In this document: piece after piece, positions 32,580 through 41,326 of the stretch
Layout of the letters: each line of letters starts with the position of its first letter
Position numbering within the stretch: the first letter of the stretch is position 1
Source of the DNA: Paenibacillus pinihumi DSM 23905 = JCM 16419
GTDB taxonomy: Bacteria; Bacillota; Bacilli; Paenibacillales; Paenibacillaceae
DNA: 64,000 nucleotides
Assembly: GCF_000422505.1 (NCBI RefSeq)
Contig: NZ_AULX01000024.1
Span: 1 to 64,000, forward strand
Direction of reading: 5' to 3'
The notes under the pieces: model-generated
What the model saw: the letters and a program-made list of their open reading frames with translations, nothing else
Database searches by the model: none
Told to the model about the DNA's origin: nothing
Translations under genes and position numbers: made by a program

Positions 32580-33494
32580 CTATAGCTTGTAAAAGTTTCC
32601 GTATTTAATAAGGGAAGTATAAGGGATATAGCGAAGTCCATTCTGTTCCACACCGATGTAAAGCAGATCCTTATCCCACTGATGATAGCTGCTGACTGCC
32701 CAGACATATCGCATGGCCGAGTCCCATGGCTCTGAAGTAAATACAAGCCTTTCACGATGGTCCAAACGCTTGATCAGCAGTTGCTGCGAATGCTCCAGCG
32801 GAGATTTGGTCAGCCAAGGAAAACTTTCATAGGCATCGAATTCCGGCACATACTGGCTTTGTGAAATGGCAAAGGCGGCCTGGCTGATATTGGAGGCAAA
32901 TACTTCTTCAGAATCCGTTTCGACGTACGGGAGCTGATCTGTATAGGGGAGCTGCTCCGCCGTTTTGCCGTCCATGTAGCAGGTTGTGCCGCTTGCGGCA
33001 ATCTGAACCTTCCACACGGCATGAAGCGGGCTTAAATAGACAGTTTCTGCTGTGAAATTGGCATTTTCGGTTCGGCTGTCTTGCTGCTCATGAGACCGAA
33101 TAGAAGGAATGATTTCAAGCTGCACCAGTGAATGGTACAGCGTCTTATAGGAATACAACGGTTCATCTCCGAGTCCGTATTCTCCCAGCTGGAAACCGCC
33201 CTCCGGCCGTGCATTGACGACCATGTAGCCAACAATTTTGCCGTTAAGGTTGAAGTTCACCAGCCAGCCATGCGTTCCCGGGCCAAGAGCGGAGATTTCT
33301 GCTTCTGCGGATTTCCAGTTCTGAAAAGGCTCCTGCTTAGCAATTTCATGCTGCCAAACTGTTACTTGTGTTTCCAGCTCTGCCGTGACAGAGGGGGGAT
33401 TGGATGCTGCTTTGGTATGGCTGCCTTGGACAACAGTGATGCTGGTAAACAGCAGTACAGCAGCCGCCAGATAAGAAACCCATTTTTTTTTCAT
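32580..33494 (-). CDS. Secreted protein of unknown function
   Basis: This 304-residue protein is not recognised. It has a signal peptide (MKKKWVSYLAAAVLLFTSITV, probable cleavage after KAA near residue 30) and a mature part that is rich in aromatic residues. NFNLNGKIVGYMVVNARPEG resembles the PepSY-like or spiY-type beta hairpins seen in peptidase propeptides, but this is only a likeness. GGAGA lies about ten bases before the ATG. It stands as a single-gene unit with its own terminator. Confidence 0.7.
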   Translation of the reverse strand: MKKKWVSYLAAAVLLFTSITVVQGSHTKAASNPPSVTAELETQVTVWQHEIAKQEPFQNWKSAEAEISALGPGTHGWLVNFNLNGKIVGYMVVNARPEGGFQLGEYGLGDEPLYSYKTLYHSLVQLEIIPSIRSHEQQDSRTENANFTAETVYLSPLHAVWKVQIAASGTTCYMDGKTAEQLPYTDQLPYVETDSEEVFASNISQAAFAISQSQYVPEFDAYESFPWLTKSPLEHSQQLLIKRLDHRERLVFTSEPWDSAMRYVWAVSSYHQWDKDLLYIGVEQNGLRYIPYTSLIKYGNFYKL

Positions 33495-33556
33495 ATTTCC
33501 AAGTCTCCTTCGACAATATATCAGCCTCCAGCAAAATCTGCTTAGGGAGGCCTTAT

Positions 33557-33691
33557 ATGTGTGGTATGCGAATTTGCTGCACGGCCGACACGTGGGTGGC
33601 AGGCAGTGCGGACATACGCTTGTCCAATCCAGGCATTCCTTATGGAACTGGAATACAAGACTACAGTCATTGTAACGGACCAGACCTGTGA
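33557..33691 (+). CDS. Possible 44-residue Cys-containing small protein
   Basis: A short open frame starts at an ATG placed six bases after a strong AGGGAGG (33544-33550). It would make 44 residues with four cysteines (MCGMRICCTADTWV... SHCNGPDL). It ends ten bases before a + strand terminator (33701-33740), while both flanking genes read leftward. The site, frame and terminator together suggest a real transcript, either coding or a small RNA. No family is recognised. Confidence 0.4.
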   Translation: MCGMRICCTADTWVAGSADIRLSNPGIPYGTGIQDYSHCNGPDL

Positions 33692-33700
33692 AGGGTGTTG

Positions 33701-33740
33701 GAACGTGTCGCGGCTAATATCCGCGGCACGTTCTATTTTT
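33701..33740 (+). terminator. Rightward terminator between two leftward genes
   Basis: GAACGTGTCGCGG pairs with CCGCGGCACGTTC with one G-T pair, followed by TATTTTT on the + strand. On the minus strand no T run follows, so it does not serve yqhG. Confidence 0.7.
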
Positions 33741-33772
33741 GGCGTCAGGATGCGAACTCCGTCTTATTGCGG

Positions 33773-34753
33773 CTAGCCGATACCGGCCAGATGGAAGATT
33801 CCGCAGTTTATGGCGGATGCCGTCACGCGGGGCCGGAACTGCCAGTCAATTTCTCCCTTGCGGCTGTCATATTGGGATTGAATCGCTTCCTTCTGCTCCT
33901 CTGCTGCAGAAGACAGCAGCTTGTCGTAATAGTGACGCACAATTCCCTGTTCTTCCTCAAGCCGCTTTTGGGCTTCCTCAGCCCACTCGTAGCTCTGTGC
34001 CTTCAGCTTGCGTTCAAGTGCAGCCTCTACTGTCTGAACCGCCTTTTTCAAACTAATTCCCGCAGGTGCGATATGTACATTCGCCGGAAGACGGGGGGTC
34101 ATTTTTAGTGAATTCAGCTGTTGATGGAACTGTTCTACACAGTTGCCGGTAGCCATGGACACGCCGAAGGAGTATAGCTCCTCACGCTTTCTGTCACATT
34201 GAAACTCCACCTTGACATTGATGCCCAGCCAGGGCGTATAAGGCGTTGAGTCGAACGGATTGCGCGAGCGGGAATCCGGCTCCTGGAATAAGTACACATA
34301 GCTGCCCTGGTCTTGAGCGGCTGCGAACAACTGCTTGAGACGTTTGGAGCCGAAGTGGACATCGTCACGGGGAATCCGGTTCATGGCCAGCACCTGTGTA
34401 GGCACAATGCCATACGAGCGGGCGAGCGCCTGGTTCACCTGATTGTTCATCTGGCCAGCAGTTTGGGCAGTTGCAGCAGGTGCTGTTGTTGTCGTTTGGG
34501 ATGGTTCGCTGCCCGGGTCCTGATTTGCCTGTGCGTCATATTTTTCTTTATCCGTGACGAATAAAAAAGACATCGTCTCCGGCTCTGCGCCTGTCCGGTC
34601 GACAAAGCTCCAATAATACGGCCGGTTTGTCAAAATGCGGTCCGCTTCGGGAGACAGCTTGACAGTAAAGTGGGCAGGGGATTTCTCAATCACATGGCAG
34701 TTTGTCGCCTCCAAATACTGCTGAAGATAACGATGTACCTGCTTTTGGTTCAT
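33773..34753 (-). CDS. yqhG: YqhG family protein
   Basis: This 326-residue protein resembles B. subtilis YqhG, a conserved protein of unknown function encoded beside the SNF2 helicase gene yqhH. MNQKQVHRYLQQYLEATNCH and LTNRPYYWSFVDRTGAEPE are typical. A low-complexity insert (PSQTTTTAPAATAQTAGQMN, about 83-102) interrupts the N-terminal half, and a helical charged segment lies at about 265-300. Its ATG overlaps the stop of yqhH by four bases, so the two are translationally coupled, as in B. subtilis. Confidence 0.8.
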   Translation of the reverse strand: MNQKQVHRYLQQYLEATNCHVIEKSPAHFTVKLSPEADRILTNRPYYWSFVDRTGAEPETMSFLFVTDKEKYDAQANQDPGSEPSQTTTTAPAATAQTAGQMNNQVNQALARSYGIVPTQVLAMNRIPRDDVHFGSKRLKQLFAAAQDQGSYVYLFQEPDSRSRNPFDSTPYTPWLGINVKVEFQCDRKREELYSFGVSMATGNCVEQFHQQLNSLKMTPRLPANVHIAPAGISLKKAVQTVEAALERKLKAQSYEWAEEAQKRLEEEQGIVRHYYDKLLSSAAEEQKEAIQSQYDSRKGEIDWQFRPRVTASAINCGIFHLAGIG

Positions 34754-36594
34754 GGCCTTACCTCCACTTCATGGCTGACGCGGTTAAGGAAGGCGCCGAT
34801 CTCCGCCTGGGATTTTTGTTTGGATGAAGGCGATTTTGCCTTGGGATTGCGCAGCTGTCCGATTGTATTGCCAAGCTCGTCGATGCGGTTTTTCAGCTCT
34901 GAATCCCCTGAGGCTTCCAGCATCATTTTGGCAATCTGCTTCTCCAGAGGCGCCTCTTTCTCCTCAAAGCGCTCCAGAATATGATCCAGCTCGCCGATTA
35001 CGAGCTCGAACAAATTAATTTTCTCGTGCAGCAGATTGACGATATATTCCTCGATTGTGCCCATTGTGCACAGATTATAGATTTTGACATCCTCAGTTTG
35101 TCCAAGCCGATGTACACGTCCGATCCGCTGCTCAACCCGCATCGGGTTCCATGGCAGGTCAAAGTTGATCATATGGTGGCAAAACTGCAGGTTAATTCCT
35201 TCACCGCCTGCTTCTGTGGCAATTAGAACCTGTGCGCGCCCGCGGAAAAGATCCATCATCCAATCCTTTTTGCCGCGGTTCATTCCGCCCCGGTAAGGAA
35301 CGGCAACCAGATCATGGCTGCGGAAAAATTGCAGCAAATATTCCTGGGTTGCCCGGTATTCGGTGAACAGGATGACTTTCTCATTCATCTGCCGGATCAG
35401 TTCCAGTGCCTTTTCTGCCTTGGTATTTGATGTAATCTGCTTAATCGTATCGACAAGCTCCCATATTTTCGGCCGCAGAGGGGAGTCCTCAGCAGTTTTT
35501 TTGAACAGGTTGACCAGTGTCAGAAATACTGCATCCCGGCTGCTGCATACCTCGCGCTGAAGCGTCACCAGCGACAGCATGCTGGTCAAGTCTCCGCCAC
35601 TGCGGTCATACTGCTCCTTTACGAAGCCGGTTACACCGTTATAGAGAGCCATTTCCTCGGGGGACAGCGCGATCGGGATATTTTTGACAATCCGCTTTGT
35701 GAAATGGATTCCGCCATCGCCACGGCGGTTGCGGATCATGACAGTAGAGAGCGCCTCATGAAGCTGCTCCTCGTTTTTAGGCATCCGTTTGTCGACGACA
35801 AAATTGGCCGCAAACTCGCTTTGACCGCCAAGCTGTCCTGGTTTAAGCAGATTTATGAGATTGTACAGTTCGTCCAGATTGTTCTGGACCGGAGTCGCCG
35901 TAAGCAGCAGACAATATTTTTTTCGCAGCTGCGTTACAAACTGATAGTTGGTCGTTTTTTTATTTTTGAGCTTATGTGCTTCATCAATAATCAGCAAATC
36001 GAAATCGCTGTTGAGCAGCAGATCGCGGTGGGGATCGCGTTTGGCGGTATCAATGGAAGCCACAACCACATCATAATGCCACATATGCGCTTTTTTTTGC
36101 GCTACGGCAGCAATGCCAAACTTTTGATTCAGTTCACGAACCCACTGCAGCACGAGAGAGGCCGGTACAAGAATCAGAGCTTTGCGCACAAGCCCGCGCA
36201 CCATATATTCTTTCAACACAAGGCCCGCCTCAATTGTTTTCCCGAGCCCTACCTCATCTGCGAGAATGGCGCGTCCGCCCATTTCATGAACGACCTTGCC
36301 CGCTGTAGACAATTGATGGGGCATAGGCTCCAATTCAGGAAGCGTACGCAGGCATTGCATTTCATCAAAACTGCCGATTGCCTCGGCCTCTTGAGCCTCC
36401 ACAGCGAGCTTATACAGTGTCCAGTCATCCCACGGGCCGTTTTTGGACAAGCGGGCCTGCAGCTCATCCTGCCATGAGCGGTCAAATTGGAACTCTACAA
36501 GCGGATGAAGTTTTGTTCCGGATGAAGCTGAAGATGATGACCCGGAAGCTGTGCCTGTTGCCGGGTTTGGGGTACTGTTCATATTGTCAGCCAT
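34750..36594 (-). CDS. yqhH: SNF2-family helicase, YqhH-like
   Basis: This 614-residue protein is an ATP-driven double-strand DNA translocase of the SNF2/RapA type. Motifs in order are ADEVGLGKTIEAG (Walker A), LIIDEAHKLKN (DEAH box), LLTATPVQNN (motif III), ATEAGGEGINLQFC and RIGRVHRLGQTED (motif VI). It is longer than B. subtilis YqhH mainly through a Ser/Thr-rich N-terminus and a C-terminal coiled tail. AAGGAG lies six bases before the ATG at 36594. It is coupled to yqhG. Its role is unknown; remodelling of stalled nucleoprotein is a guess from the RapA likeness. Confidence 0.88.
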   Translation of the reverse strand: MADNMNSTPNPATGTASGSSSSASSGTKLHPLVEFQFDRSWQDELQARLSKNGPWDDWTLYKLAVEAQEAEAIGSFDEMQCLRTLPELEPMPHQLSTAGKVVHEMGGRAILADEVGLGKTIEAGLVLKEYMVRGLVRKALILVPASLVLQWVRELNQKFGIAAVAQKKAHMWHYDVVVASIDTAKRDPHRDLLLNSDFDLLIIDEAHKLKNKKTTNYQFVTQLRKKYCLLLTATPVQNNLDELYNLINLLKPGQLGGQSEFAANFVVDKRMPKNEEQLHEALSTVMIRNRRGDGGIHFTKRIVKNIPIALSPEEMALYNGVTGFVKEQYDRSGGDLTSMLSLVTLQREVCSSRDAVFLTLVNLFKKTAEDSPLRPKIWELVDTIKQITSNTKAEKALELIRQMNEKVILFTEYRATQEYLLQFFRSHDLVAVPYRGGMNRGKKDWMMDLFRGRAQVLIATEAGGEGINLQFCHHMINFDLPWNPMRVEQRIGRVHRLGQTEDVKIYNLCTMGTIEEYIVNLLHEKINLFELVIGELDHILERFEEKEAPLEKQIAKMMLEASGDSELKNRIDELGNTIGQLRNPKAKSPSSKQKSQAEIGAFLNRVSHEVEVRP

Positions 36595-36812
36595 ACATGG
36601 CTCCTTTCCAGTACAAGGAATCAGATAGACTTAGTATGGCCTTAAAGGGCTGTAATCATAAGGGGAGTGAAAAAATAGGATCAAATAATCAAACGCCGGA
36701 AACAGAACACCAGAAAAACGTTTAGTGGCGCACGAGGTTGGACAGCCGACGTGTGACCGGCACCGCGCGCCGGGAAGAAGGGGAGGGGCAATAATGAAGG
36801 AAATAAAAAAAA
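36595..36812. other. Gene-free stretch between yqhH and the tRNA terminators
   Basis: No gene is supported. It should hold the yqhH promoter on the minus strand, but no clear hexamers were seen. A 14-codon frame after GGGGAGGGG near 36794 runs into the terminator hairpin and is probably chance. Confidence 0.4.
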
Positions 36813-36831
36813 GCGCGCCTCAGGGGCGCGC
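36801..36831 (-). terminator. GC-rich terminator, second after the tRNAs
   Basis: GCGCGCC and GGCGCGC form a 7-bp stem at 36813-36831, followed on the minus strand by a run of T residues. Confidence 0.75.
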
Positions 36832-36874
36832 GTTGTGACAATCATTTAAATATGGGTAATAGAAAAAAGGCAAA

Positions 36875-36898
36875 TAAAAAAACCTGCCTGATCAGGTT
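36875..36898 (-). terminator. Terminator directly after tRNA-Pro
   Basis: AACCTG pairs with CAGGTT (36881-36898), with seven T residues on the minus strand. Together with the GC-rich hairpin downstream it makes a double terminator for the tRNA unit. Confidence 0.7.
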
Positions 36899-36922
36899 CA
36901 TTGTTCAATAATTGCGATATAA

Positions 36923-36999
36923 TGGTCGGGACGACACGATTTGAACATGCGACCCCCTGGTCCCAAACCAGGTGCTCTACCAAGCTGAGCTACGTCCCG
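36923..36999 (-). tRNA. tRNA-Pro (anticodon TGG)
   Basis: The minus strand folds as a tRNA: acceptor CGGGACG/CGTCCCG, D-arm AGCTCAGCTTGGTAGAGC, anticodon arm CTGGTTTGGGACCAG with TGG, T-arm GTTCAAATC. The CCA end is encoded (36923-36925). It is 77 nt long. Confidence 0.97.
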
Positions 37000-37003
37000 A
37001 AAA

Positions 37004-37079
<76 letters not shown>

Positions 37080-37167
37080 GTACCATGATTGTGCTTCAGA
37101 GGAAATTGTTTCTCCCGGGCACAAAAAGAATTATGCCATAAAAATTATACTTGCGCAATAGTTTTTT

Positions 37168-37229
37168 GAAAAAAAATTTTTATGGCCGGATTGCTGTCCG
37201 CCATAAGGCAAAAACAGACATCCGGCCAT
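37168..37229 (-). terminator. Terminator after the glutathione peroxidase gene
   Basis: ATGGCCGGAT (37182-37191) pairs exactly with ATCCGGCCAT (37220-37229). On the minus strand the stem leads into AAAAATTTTTTTT. Confidence 0.75.
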
Positions 37230-37245
37230 GCATGAAAAGAGGAAA

Positions 37246-37722
37246 TTAGAGAAGTTGCTTGATGTCACTCTCCAGAGAGGCTGGCTCTGTTCTTGCTCCA
37301 AATCGTTTGGCCACATGTCCTTCACGGTCCACAAGGAATTTGGCAAAGTTCCATTCAATATCCCCATCCTGATAAGGGGCAGGCGTATGCTCCAGCAGAT
37401 ATGCATATAACGGATGAATATTTTCGCCCTTCACATCAACTTTTGCAAACAACGGGAACGTAACCTTGTAATTCAGCTCGCAGAATTGCTTGATTTCTTC
37501 CTCGGTACCAGGCTCTTGCCCGGCAAACTGGTTGCAAGGAAAACCCAGGACAACAAGTCCCTGATCGCCATAGGCTTCATACAACTGTTGAAGACCGGCG
37601 TAGTGTGGGGTCAAGCCGCAGGCGCTTGCCGTGTTAACGATGAGCAGAACTTTTCCTTCGTAAGCCTCCAGGTTCGTCTCGGTGCCATCAATTGTGCGTA
37701 CATGAATGTTGTAAATAGACAT
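37246..37722 (-). CDS. Glutathione peroxidase family protein (BsaA-like)
   Basis: This 158-residue thioredoxin-fold peroxidase matches the GPx family. The peroxidatic Cys35 is in NTASACGLT, with partners Gln and Trp in FPCNQFAGQEPG and IEWNFAKFLVD. Having Cys rather than selenocysteine, bacterial members usually draw electrons from thioredoxin rather than glutathione. GGAGG lies about nine bases before the ATG. An intrinsic terminator-like hairpin lies in its own upstream region (37755-37786), which may attenuate expression. The downstream terminator separates it from the tRNA genes. Confidence 0.92.
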   Translation of the reverse strand: MSIYNIHVRTIDGTETNLEAYEGKVLLIVNTASACGLTPHYAGLQQLYEAYGDQGLVVLGFPCNQFAGQEPGTEEEIKQFCELNYKVTFPLFAKVDVKGENIHPLYAYLLEHTPAPYQDGDIEWNFAKFLVDREGHVAKRFGARTEPASLESDIKQLL

Positions 37723-37754
37723 CGTCTTTTTCCTCCAGTATCATGAATTTAAGC

Positions 37755-37786
37755 TAAAAACCTCCAGCCTAAATAAAGCTGGAGGT
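37755..37786 (-). terminator. Terminator-like hairpin in the glutathione peroxidase leader
   Basis: ACCTCCAGC and GCTGGAGGT form a perfect 9-bp stem, and on the minus strand five T residues follow. No leftward gene lies upstream, because helD reads rightward. The hairpin is therefore in the leader of the peroxidase gene or ends an unseen short transcript. Confidence 0.6.
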
Positions 37787-37867
37787 GTATTGATTTCATG
37801 ACAGACTGCTGCTACAATAGAAAAGGTCGCTAAAATAGAAAATAGTGACACAATTATCATTTCTTAC

Positions 37868-37939
37868 TTTTTATTATAAGTGCTATTTCATCTCCTGTCA
37901 ATACGTGCAGCATGTTTCTGAGATGGTTTTTATTATAAG
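37868..37939 (+). repeat. 13-bp direct repeat before helD
   Basis: TTTTTATTATAAG occurs at 37868-37880 and 37927-37939. Both copies contain -10-like TATTATAA, so two tandem helD promoters or a duplicated control element are possible. Confidence 0.5.
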
Positions 37940-37965
37940 GATAAAAAAAAGGAGAGCGATCACCG

Positions 37966-40314
37966 ATGAGTATTTCTGAAGAAAAATGGCAGCAGGAACA
38001 GGAACGGGTCAGCTCTGTTATTGAGAAAATCCGCAAGGAAACGGCGATGCTGGAAGAACGAACAAGCGGGGTGCGTTCAGATGTTGTGGATATCCGTAAG
38101 CGCTTTTGGGATGAGGTCACAATTAACTTAAGCAATTCAGAGGATCTGATTGAAACCTACTTCAGCATGAAGCAGCAGGCAGATATCATGAATGAGAGGG
38201 AGCGCAGTCACCGTCATGCCAATGCAACGCTGAACAAGTATAAGCGGCTTATCCAGACCCCTTACTTTGGACGAATTGATTTTCGCGAGGAGGGGGAGCA
38301 AAAGGCCGAATGTATCTATCTTGGCATTGCTTCTTTCATTGAAGAAGACGGGGAGGATTTTCTGATATACGACTGGCGGGCTCCAATTTCCAGTCTTTAT
38401 TACGATTTCGGTCCTGGCGCTGCGCAATATGAGACGCCCTCCGGCCAGATTAGCGGAGAGATGGAGCTCAAGCGGCAATTTGTCATAAGGGACGGCGAGA
38501 TTCGCTTCCTGTTTGATACCGGAATCACAATCGGTGACGAGCTGCTGCAGCAGGCGCTGAGCCGGACGGCAGATGCCCAGATGCGGAGCATTGTCGCCAC
38601 CATACAGCGGGAACAGAACCAGGTAATTCGCAATGAGAAGGCAAGAATGCTGGTTGTCCAGGGGGCTGCCGGCAGCGGCAAAACATCGGCTGCATTGCAG
38701 CGTGTCGCTTATTTGCTCTACAAGCACCGGGATACGCTTAAGGCTGACCAAATGGTGCTGTTTTCGCCAAATCCGCTGTTTAACAGCTATGTTTCCACCG
38801 TCCTTCCTGAGCTCGGTGAGGAGAACATGGTGCAGACGACATTCCAGGAATATCTGGAGAGCCGGCTTGGCAGCCAGTTTTCGGTGGAGGACCCGTTTGA
38901 CCAGATCGAATATGTGCTGACGCAGGAGCGGGCTCCGGGATATGAAGTCCGGTTGCAGGGCATTCGCTATAAATCCTCCGCAGCTTTTCTTCATCTGCTT
39001 CAGCGTTATGCCGGGCAGCTTGGCTCAGAAGGCATGAGGTTCAAGCCGATCCGGTTTAGAGAATCCATCGTGATTTCTGCGGAGCGGCTGACAGAGCAAT
39101 TTTATGCTCTGGACCGCGGCATCCGTTTGCCAAACCGGATTGAACTGCTGAAGGAATGGATGCTGCAGGAAGTCCGCTCATTTGAGAAGCTGCAGCTTAA
39201 GGAGCAATGGGTAGAGGAAGAGATGGAGCTGTTGACCGAAGAGGACTATCAGCGTGCCTATCAGCGTCTGCGAAAAACAAACCGCAATACCGATGAAACC
39301 TTCAATGATCTGGATCAGGAGAAAATGATTTTGGCCCGCAGCATTGTGCAGCAGCGGCTGGCTTCAGCCCGCAAGTGGATTAAATCGCTGAGGTTTGTTG
39401 ATGTGAAGGCGATGTACAGCCAGTTGTTCCTTCAGAATGGATTGGCCGCCTCGTTAATGTTGTCCGGAGAAGAGCTTCCAGAGGCTTGGGGTGAAATCTC
39501 GGCACAAACAGCGGAAATGCTGAAGGAGGGCAGCCTGTCCTATGAGGATGCCACGCCGTTCTTGTACTTAACCGAGCTGCTCAACGGGTTCCGCATGAAC
39601 ACGCATGTGCGTCACGTCGTAATTGATGAAGCCCAGGATTACTCGGCATTCCAGCTTGAATTTATGAAGCATCTGTTCCCGCGGAGCAGAATGACGGCGC
39701 TTGGCGATTTCAACCAGTCCATTTATGCCCATACCTCTGTTCTCGGCAATTTGCAGCCGGCGGCCGACTTGTTTGGGGAGGAACAGACCGAGGTGGTTCG
39801 TCTGGCCCGCAGCTACCGTTCAACGAAGGAGATTGTTGAATTTACAAAAGGCATGGTGGACGGCAAGGAGATCGTTGCTTTCGACAGAAGCGGAGAACTG
39901 CCGCGTGTTGCGGTTGTGAATAAAAAAGAATTGCATGACAGACTGTATCAGGAAATCCGGCAGCTTCAGAGCGAGGGCTATGAATCGATCGGTCTGATCT
40001 GCAAGACCGCTGCGGAAAGTCTTGTGGCTTACGAGGATCTCAAGGAACGGCTGTCACTGCAATTAATTAAAAAAGGTACGGCTTCATTTGCCAAAGGCGC
40101 CCAGGTAATTCCTGCTTATCTGGCCAAGGGGGTTGAGTTTGACGCCGTTATTTTGTATGACGGTTCGGAGGGCAGCTACGCCAGGGAGAGCGAACGGAAG
40201 CTGTTTTATACGGCCTGTACCCGGGCGATGCATGCGCTGCGGATTTTCACGACAGGGGTGCCAAGTCCGTTTATTACCTCCCAGCCTGCAGAGCGCTATA
40301 TGATTGAGAGTTGA
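37966..40314 (+). CDS. helD: RNA polymerase recycling motor HelD (UvrD-like ATPase)
   Basis: This 782-residue superfamily-1 ATPase resembles HelD, which pries stalled RNA polymerase from DNA in Gram-positive bacteria. The N-terminal arm is a long coiled coil (about 5-75). Motifs follow: QGAAGSGKTSAAL (Walker A, about 229-241), HVVIDEAQDYS (Walker B), LGDFNQSIY (motif III), LARSYRSTKEIVEF (motif IV) and AKGVEFDAVILYD with FYTACTRAMHALRI near the end. AAAGGAGAG precedes the ATG. The gene forms its own unit with a 13-bp direct repeat in the promoter region. Confidence 0.92.
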   Translation: MSISEEKWQQEQERVSSVIEKIRKETAMLEERTSGVRSDVVDIRKRFWDEVTINLSNSEDLIETYFSMKQQADIMNERERSHRHANATLNKYKRLIQTPYFGRIDFREEGEQKAECIYLGIASFIEEDGEDFLIYDWRAPISSLYYDFGPGAAQYETPSGQISGEMELKRQFVIRDGEIRFLFDTGITIGDELLQQALSRTADAQMRSIVATIQREQNQVIRNEKARMLVVQGAAGSGKTSAALQRVAYLLYKHRDTLKADQMVLFSPNPLFNSYVSTVLPELGEENMVQTTFQEYLESRLGSQFSVEDPFDQIEYVLTQERAPGYEVRLQGIRYKSSAAFLHLLQRYAGQLGSEGMRFKPIRFRESIVISAERLTEQFYALDRGIRLPNRIELLKEWMLQEVRSFEKLQLKEQWVEEEMELLTEEDYQRAYQRLRKTNRNTDETFNDLDQEKMILARSIVQQRLASARKWIKSLRFVDVKAMYSQLFLQNGLAASLMLSGEELPEAWGEISAQTAEMLKEGSLSYEDATPFLYLTELLNGFRMNTHVRHVVIDEAQDYSAFQLEFMKHLFPRSRMTALGDFNQSIYAHTSVLGNLQPAADLFGEEQTEVVRLARSYRSTKEIVEFTKGMVDGKEIVAFDRSGELPRVAVVNKKELHDRLYQEIRQLQSEGYESIGLICKTAAESLVAYEDLKERLSLQLIKKGTASFAKGAQVIPAYLAKGVEFDAVILYDGSEGSYARESERKLFYTACTRAMHALRIFTTGVPSPFITSQPAERYMIES

Positions 40315-40387
40315 TTCGCGAGTCCGGTTGAGCTTGTCCTTCTCCATGGTTTAAAATAGACAGATAGAGCAAAGGAGAGGGTAACGG

Positions 40388-41005
40388 ATGAATTGGAAGC
40401 ATTTCACGGCCGGTCTTATGATCTCGGCTGTGCTTTTGTCCGGATGTACCGCAGGTGCACCGGCAAACAACAATATAAAGAATACCAATCATGACCAGCA
40501 GACAGACGGACAGGGGGGGAACTCCAGTCAACAACCGCCTGAGTCTGGCGGCACTGGAGGAAAGTTCCCGCCTTCCGCTTCGGAGGGAACAATCGATGGC
40601 ATTGACTTCAGCATTGGCGATTTGACCGGAGATGTCATCCGGGATTGGGGAGAGCCCGAGAACATGGACTACTGGGAAGGCGGGCTGTATTTCTCTTATC
40701 CCCATATTGTACTGTTCACAGATGCGCGCAAGGACAGCAGCGACCAGCTTATTGACGGGACGATTCAACAGATGGGCTTCCGGGAAGGGACGGAGCTGTT
40801 CGGAGCCAAGGTAGGGCAGACCTTCGAGGAAATTGCAGCAGTGCTCGGGGACGGCTATACCATCCATTCTCCAGAGGATAACAGCCACAATGAGTTCTAT
40901 GCAGATACGTGGTCGATAGAGTATGAAATCGGCAGCTACTTGCTGGTGTTTAGCGGGGAAGAGGAGAAGGGGGCCACAGATGCGGCCTACTATATGCGCA
41001 AATGA
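40388..41005 (+). CDS. DUF4309 domain lipoprotein (YjgB-like)
   Basis: This 205-residue protein is exported and lipidated at Cys20 (lipobox VLLSGC). A Gly/Gln/Asn-rich linker (about 21-65) leads to a DUF4309 domain (about 67-200), as in B. subtilis YjgB. Signature stretches are IDFSIGDLTGDVIRDWGEPE and VGQTFEEIAAVLGDGY, which look like two tandem SmpA-like repeats. Its function is unknown. GGAGAGGG precedes the ATG. Its stop overlaps the start of the DUF1294 gene by four bases. Confidence 0.8.
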   Translation: MNWKHFTAGLMISAVLLSGCTAGAPANNNIKNTNHDQQTDGQGGNSSQQPPESGGTGGKFPPSASEGTIDGIDFSIGDLTGDVIRDWGEPENMDYWEGGLYFSYPHIVLFTDARKDSSDQLIDGTIQQMGFREGTELFGAKVGQTFEEIAAVLGDGYTIHSPEDNSHNEFYADTWSIEYEIGSYLLVFSGEEEKGATDAAYYMRK

Positions 41006-41280
41006 TCATTCTCATTGCGTATTTGCTGGTGCTGAACATCACGGCACTGCTGCTGATGCACACAGATAAACAGCTCGCCCGGCGCCGCGCAAGACGCATA
41101 CCGGAAAGACGGCTGTTTGGTACAGCCGCTCTTGGAGGTGCTGCAGGAATCTGGCTGGGTATGCAGTTGTGGAGGCATAAGACCAAGCATTCTTCCTTTG
41201 TCATTGGCATTCCGCTGCTTCTAATTGTGAATGCCGCCGCTGTATGGGCAGTTGTACGGCTTTTGAATGACGGATGGTGA
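41002..41280 (+). CDS. DUF1294 membrane protein
   Basis: This 92-residue protein has two to three membrane helices around a charged loop. The loop DKQLARRRARRIPERRLFGT and the following LGGAAGIWLGMQLWRHKTKH are the DUF1294 signature (YsdA-type). Its role is unknown. The ATG at 41002 overlaps the stop of the DUF4309 lipoprotein gene (ATGA), so translation is coupled. Confidence 0.88.
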   Translation: MIILIAYLLVLNITALLLMHTDKQLARRRARRIPERRLFGTAALGGAAGIWLGMQLWRHKTKHSSFVIGIPLLLIVNAAAVWAVVRLLNDGW

Positions 41281-41326
41281 ATGTTGTTTCTCACTTTGGG
41301 TTCCGTCCTGGTCCAATCGATCAGCT

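Noticed and set aside
36794-36840. A 14-codon frame after a purine-rich site
   Set aside because: It is formed by the tRNA terminator hairpin read on the other strand; no sign of selection as protein.
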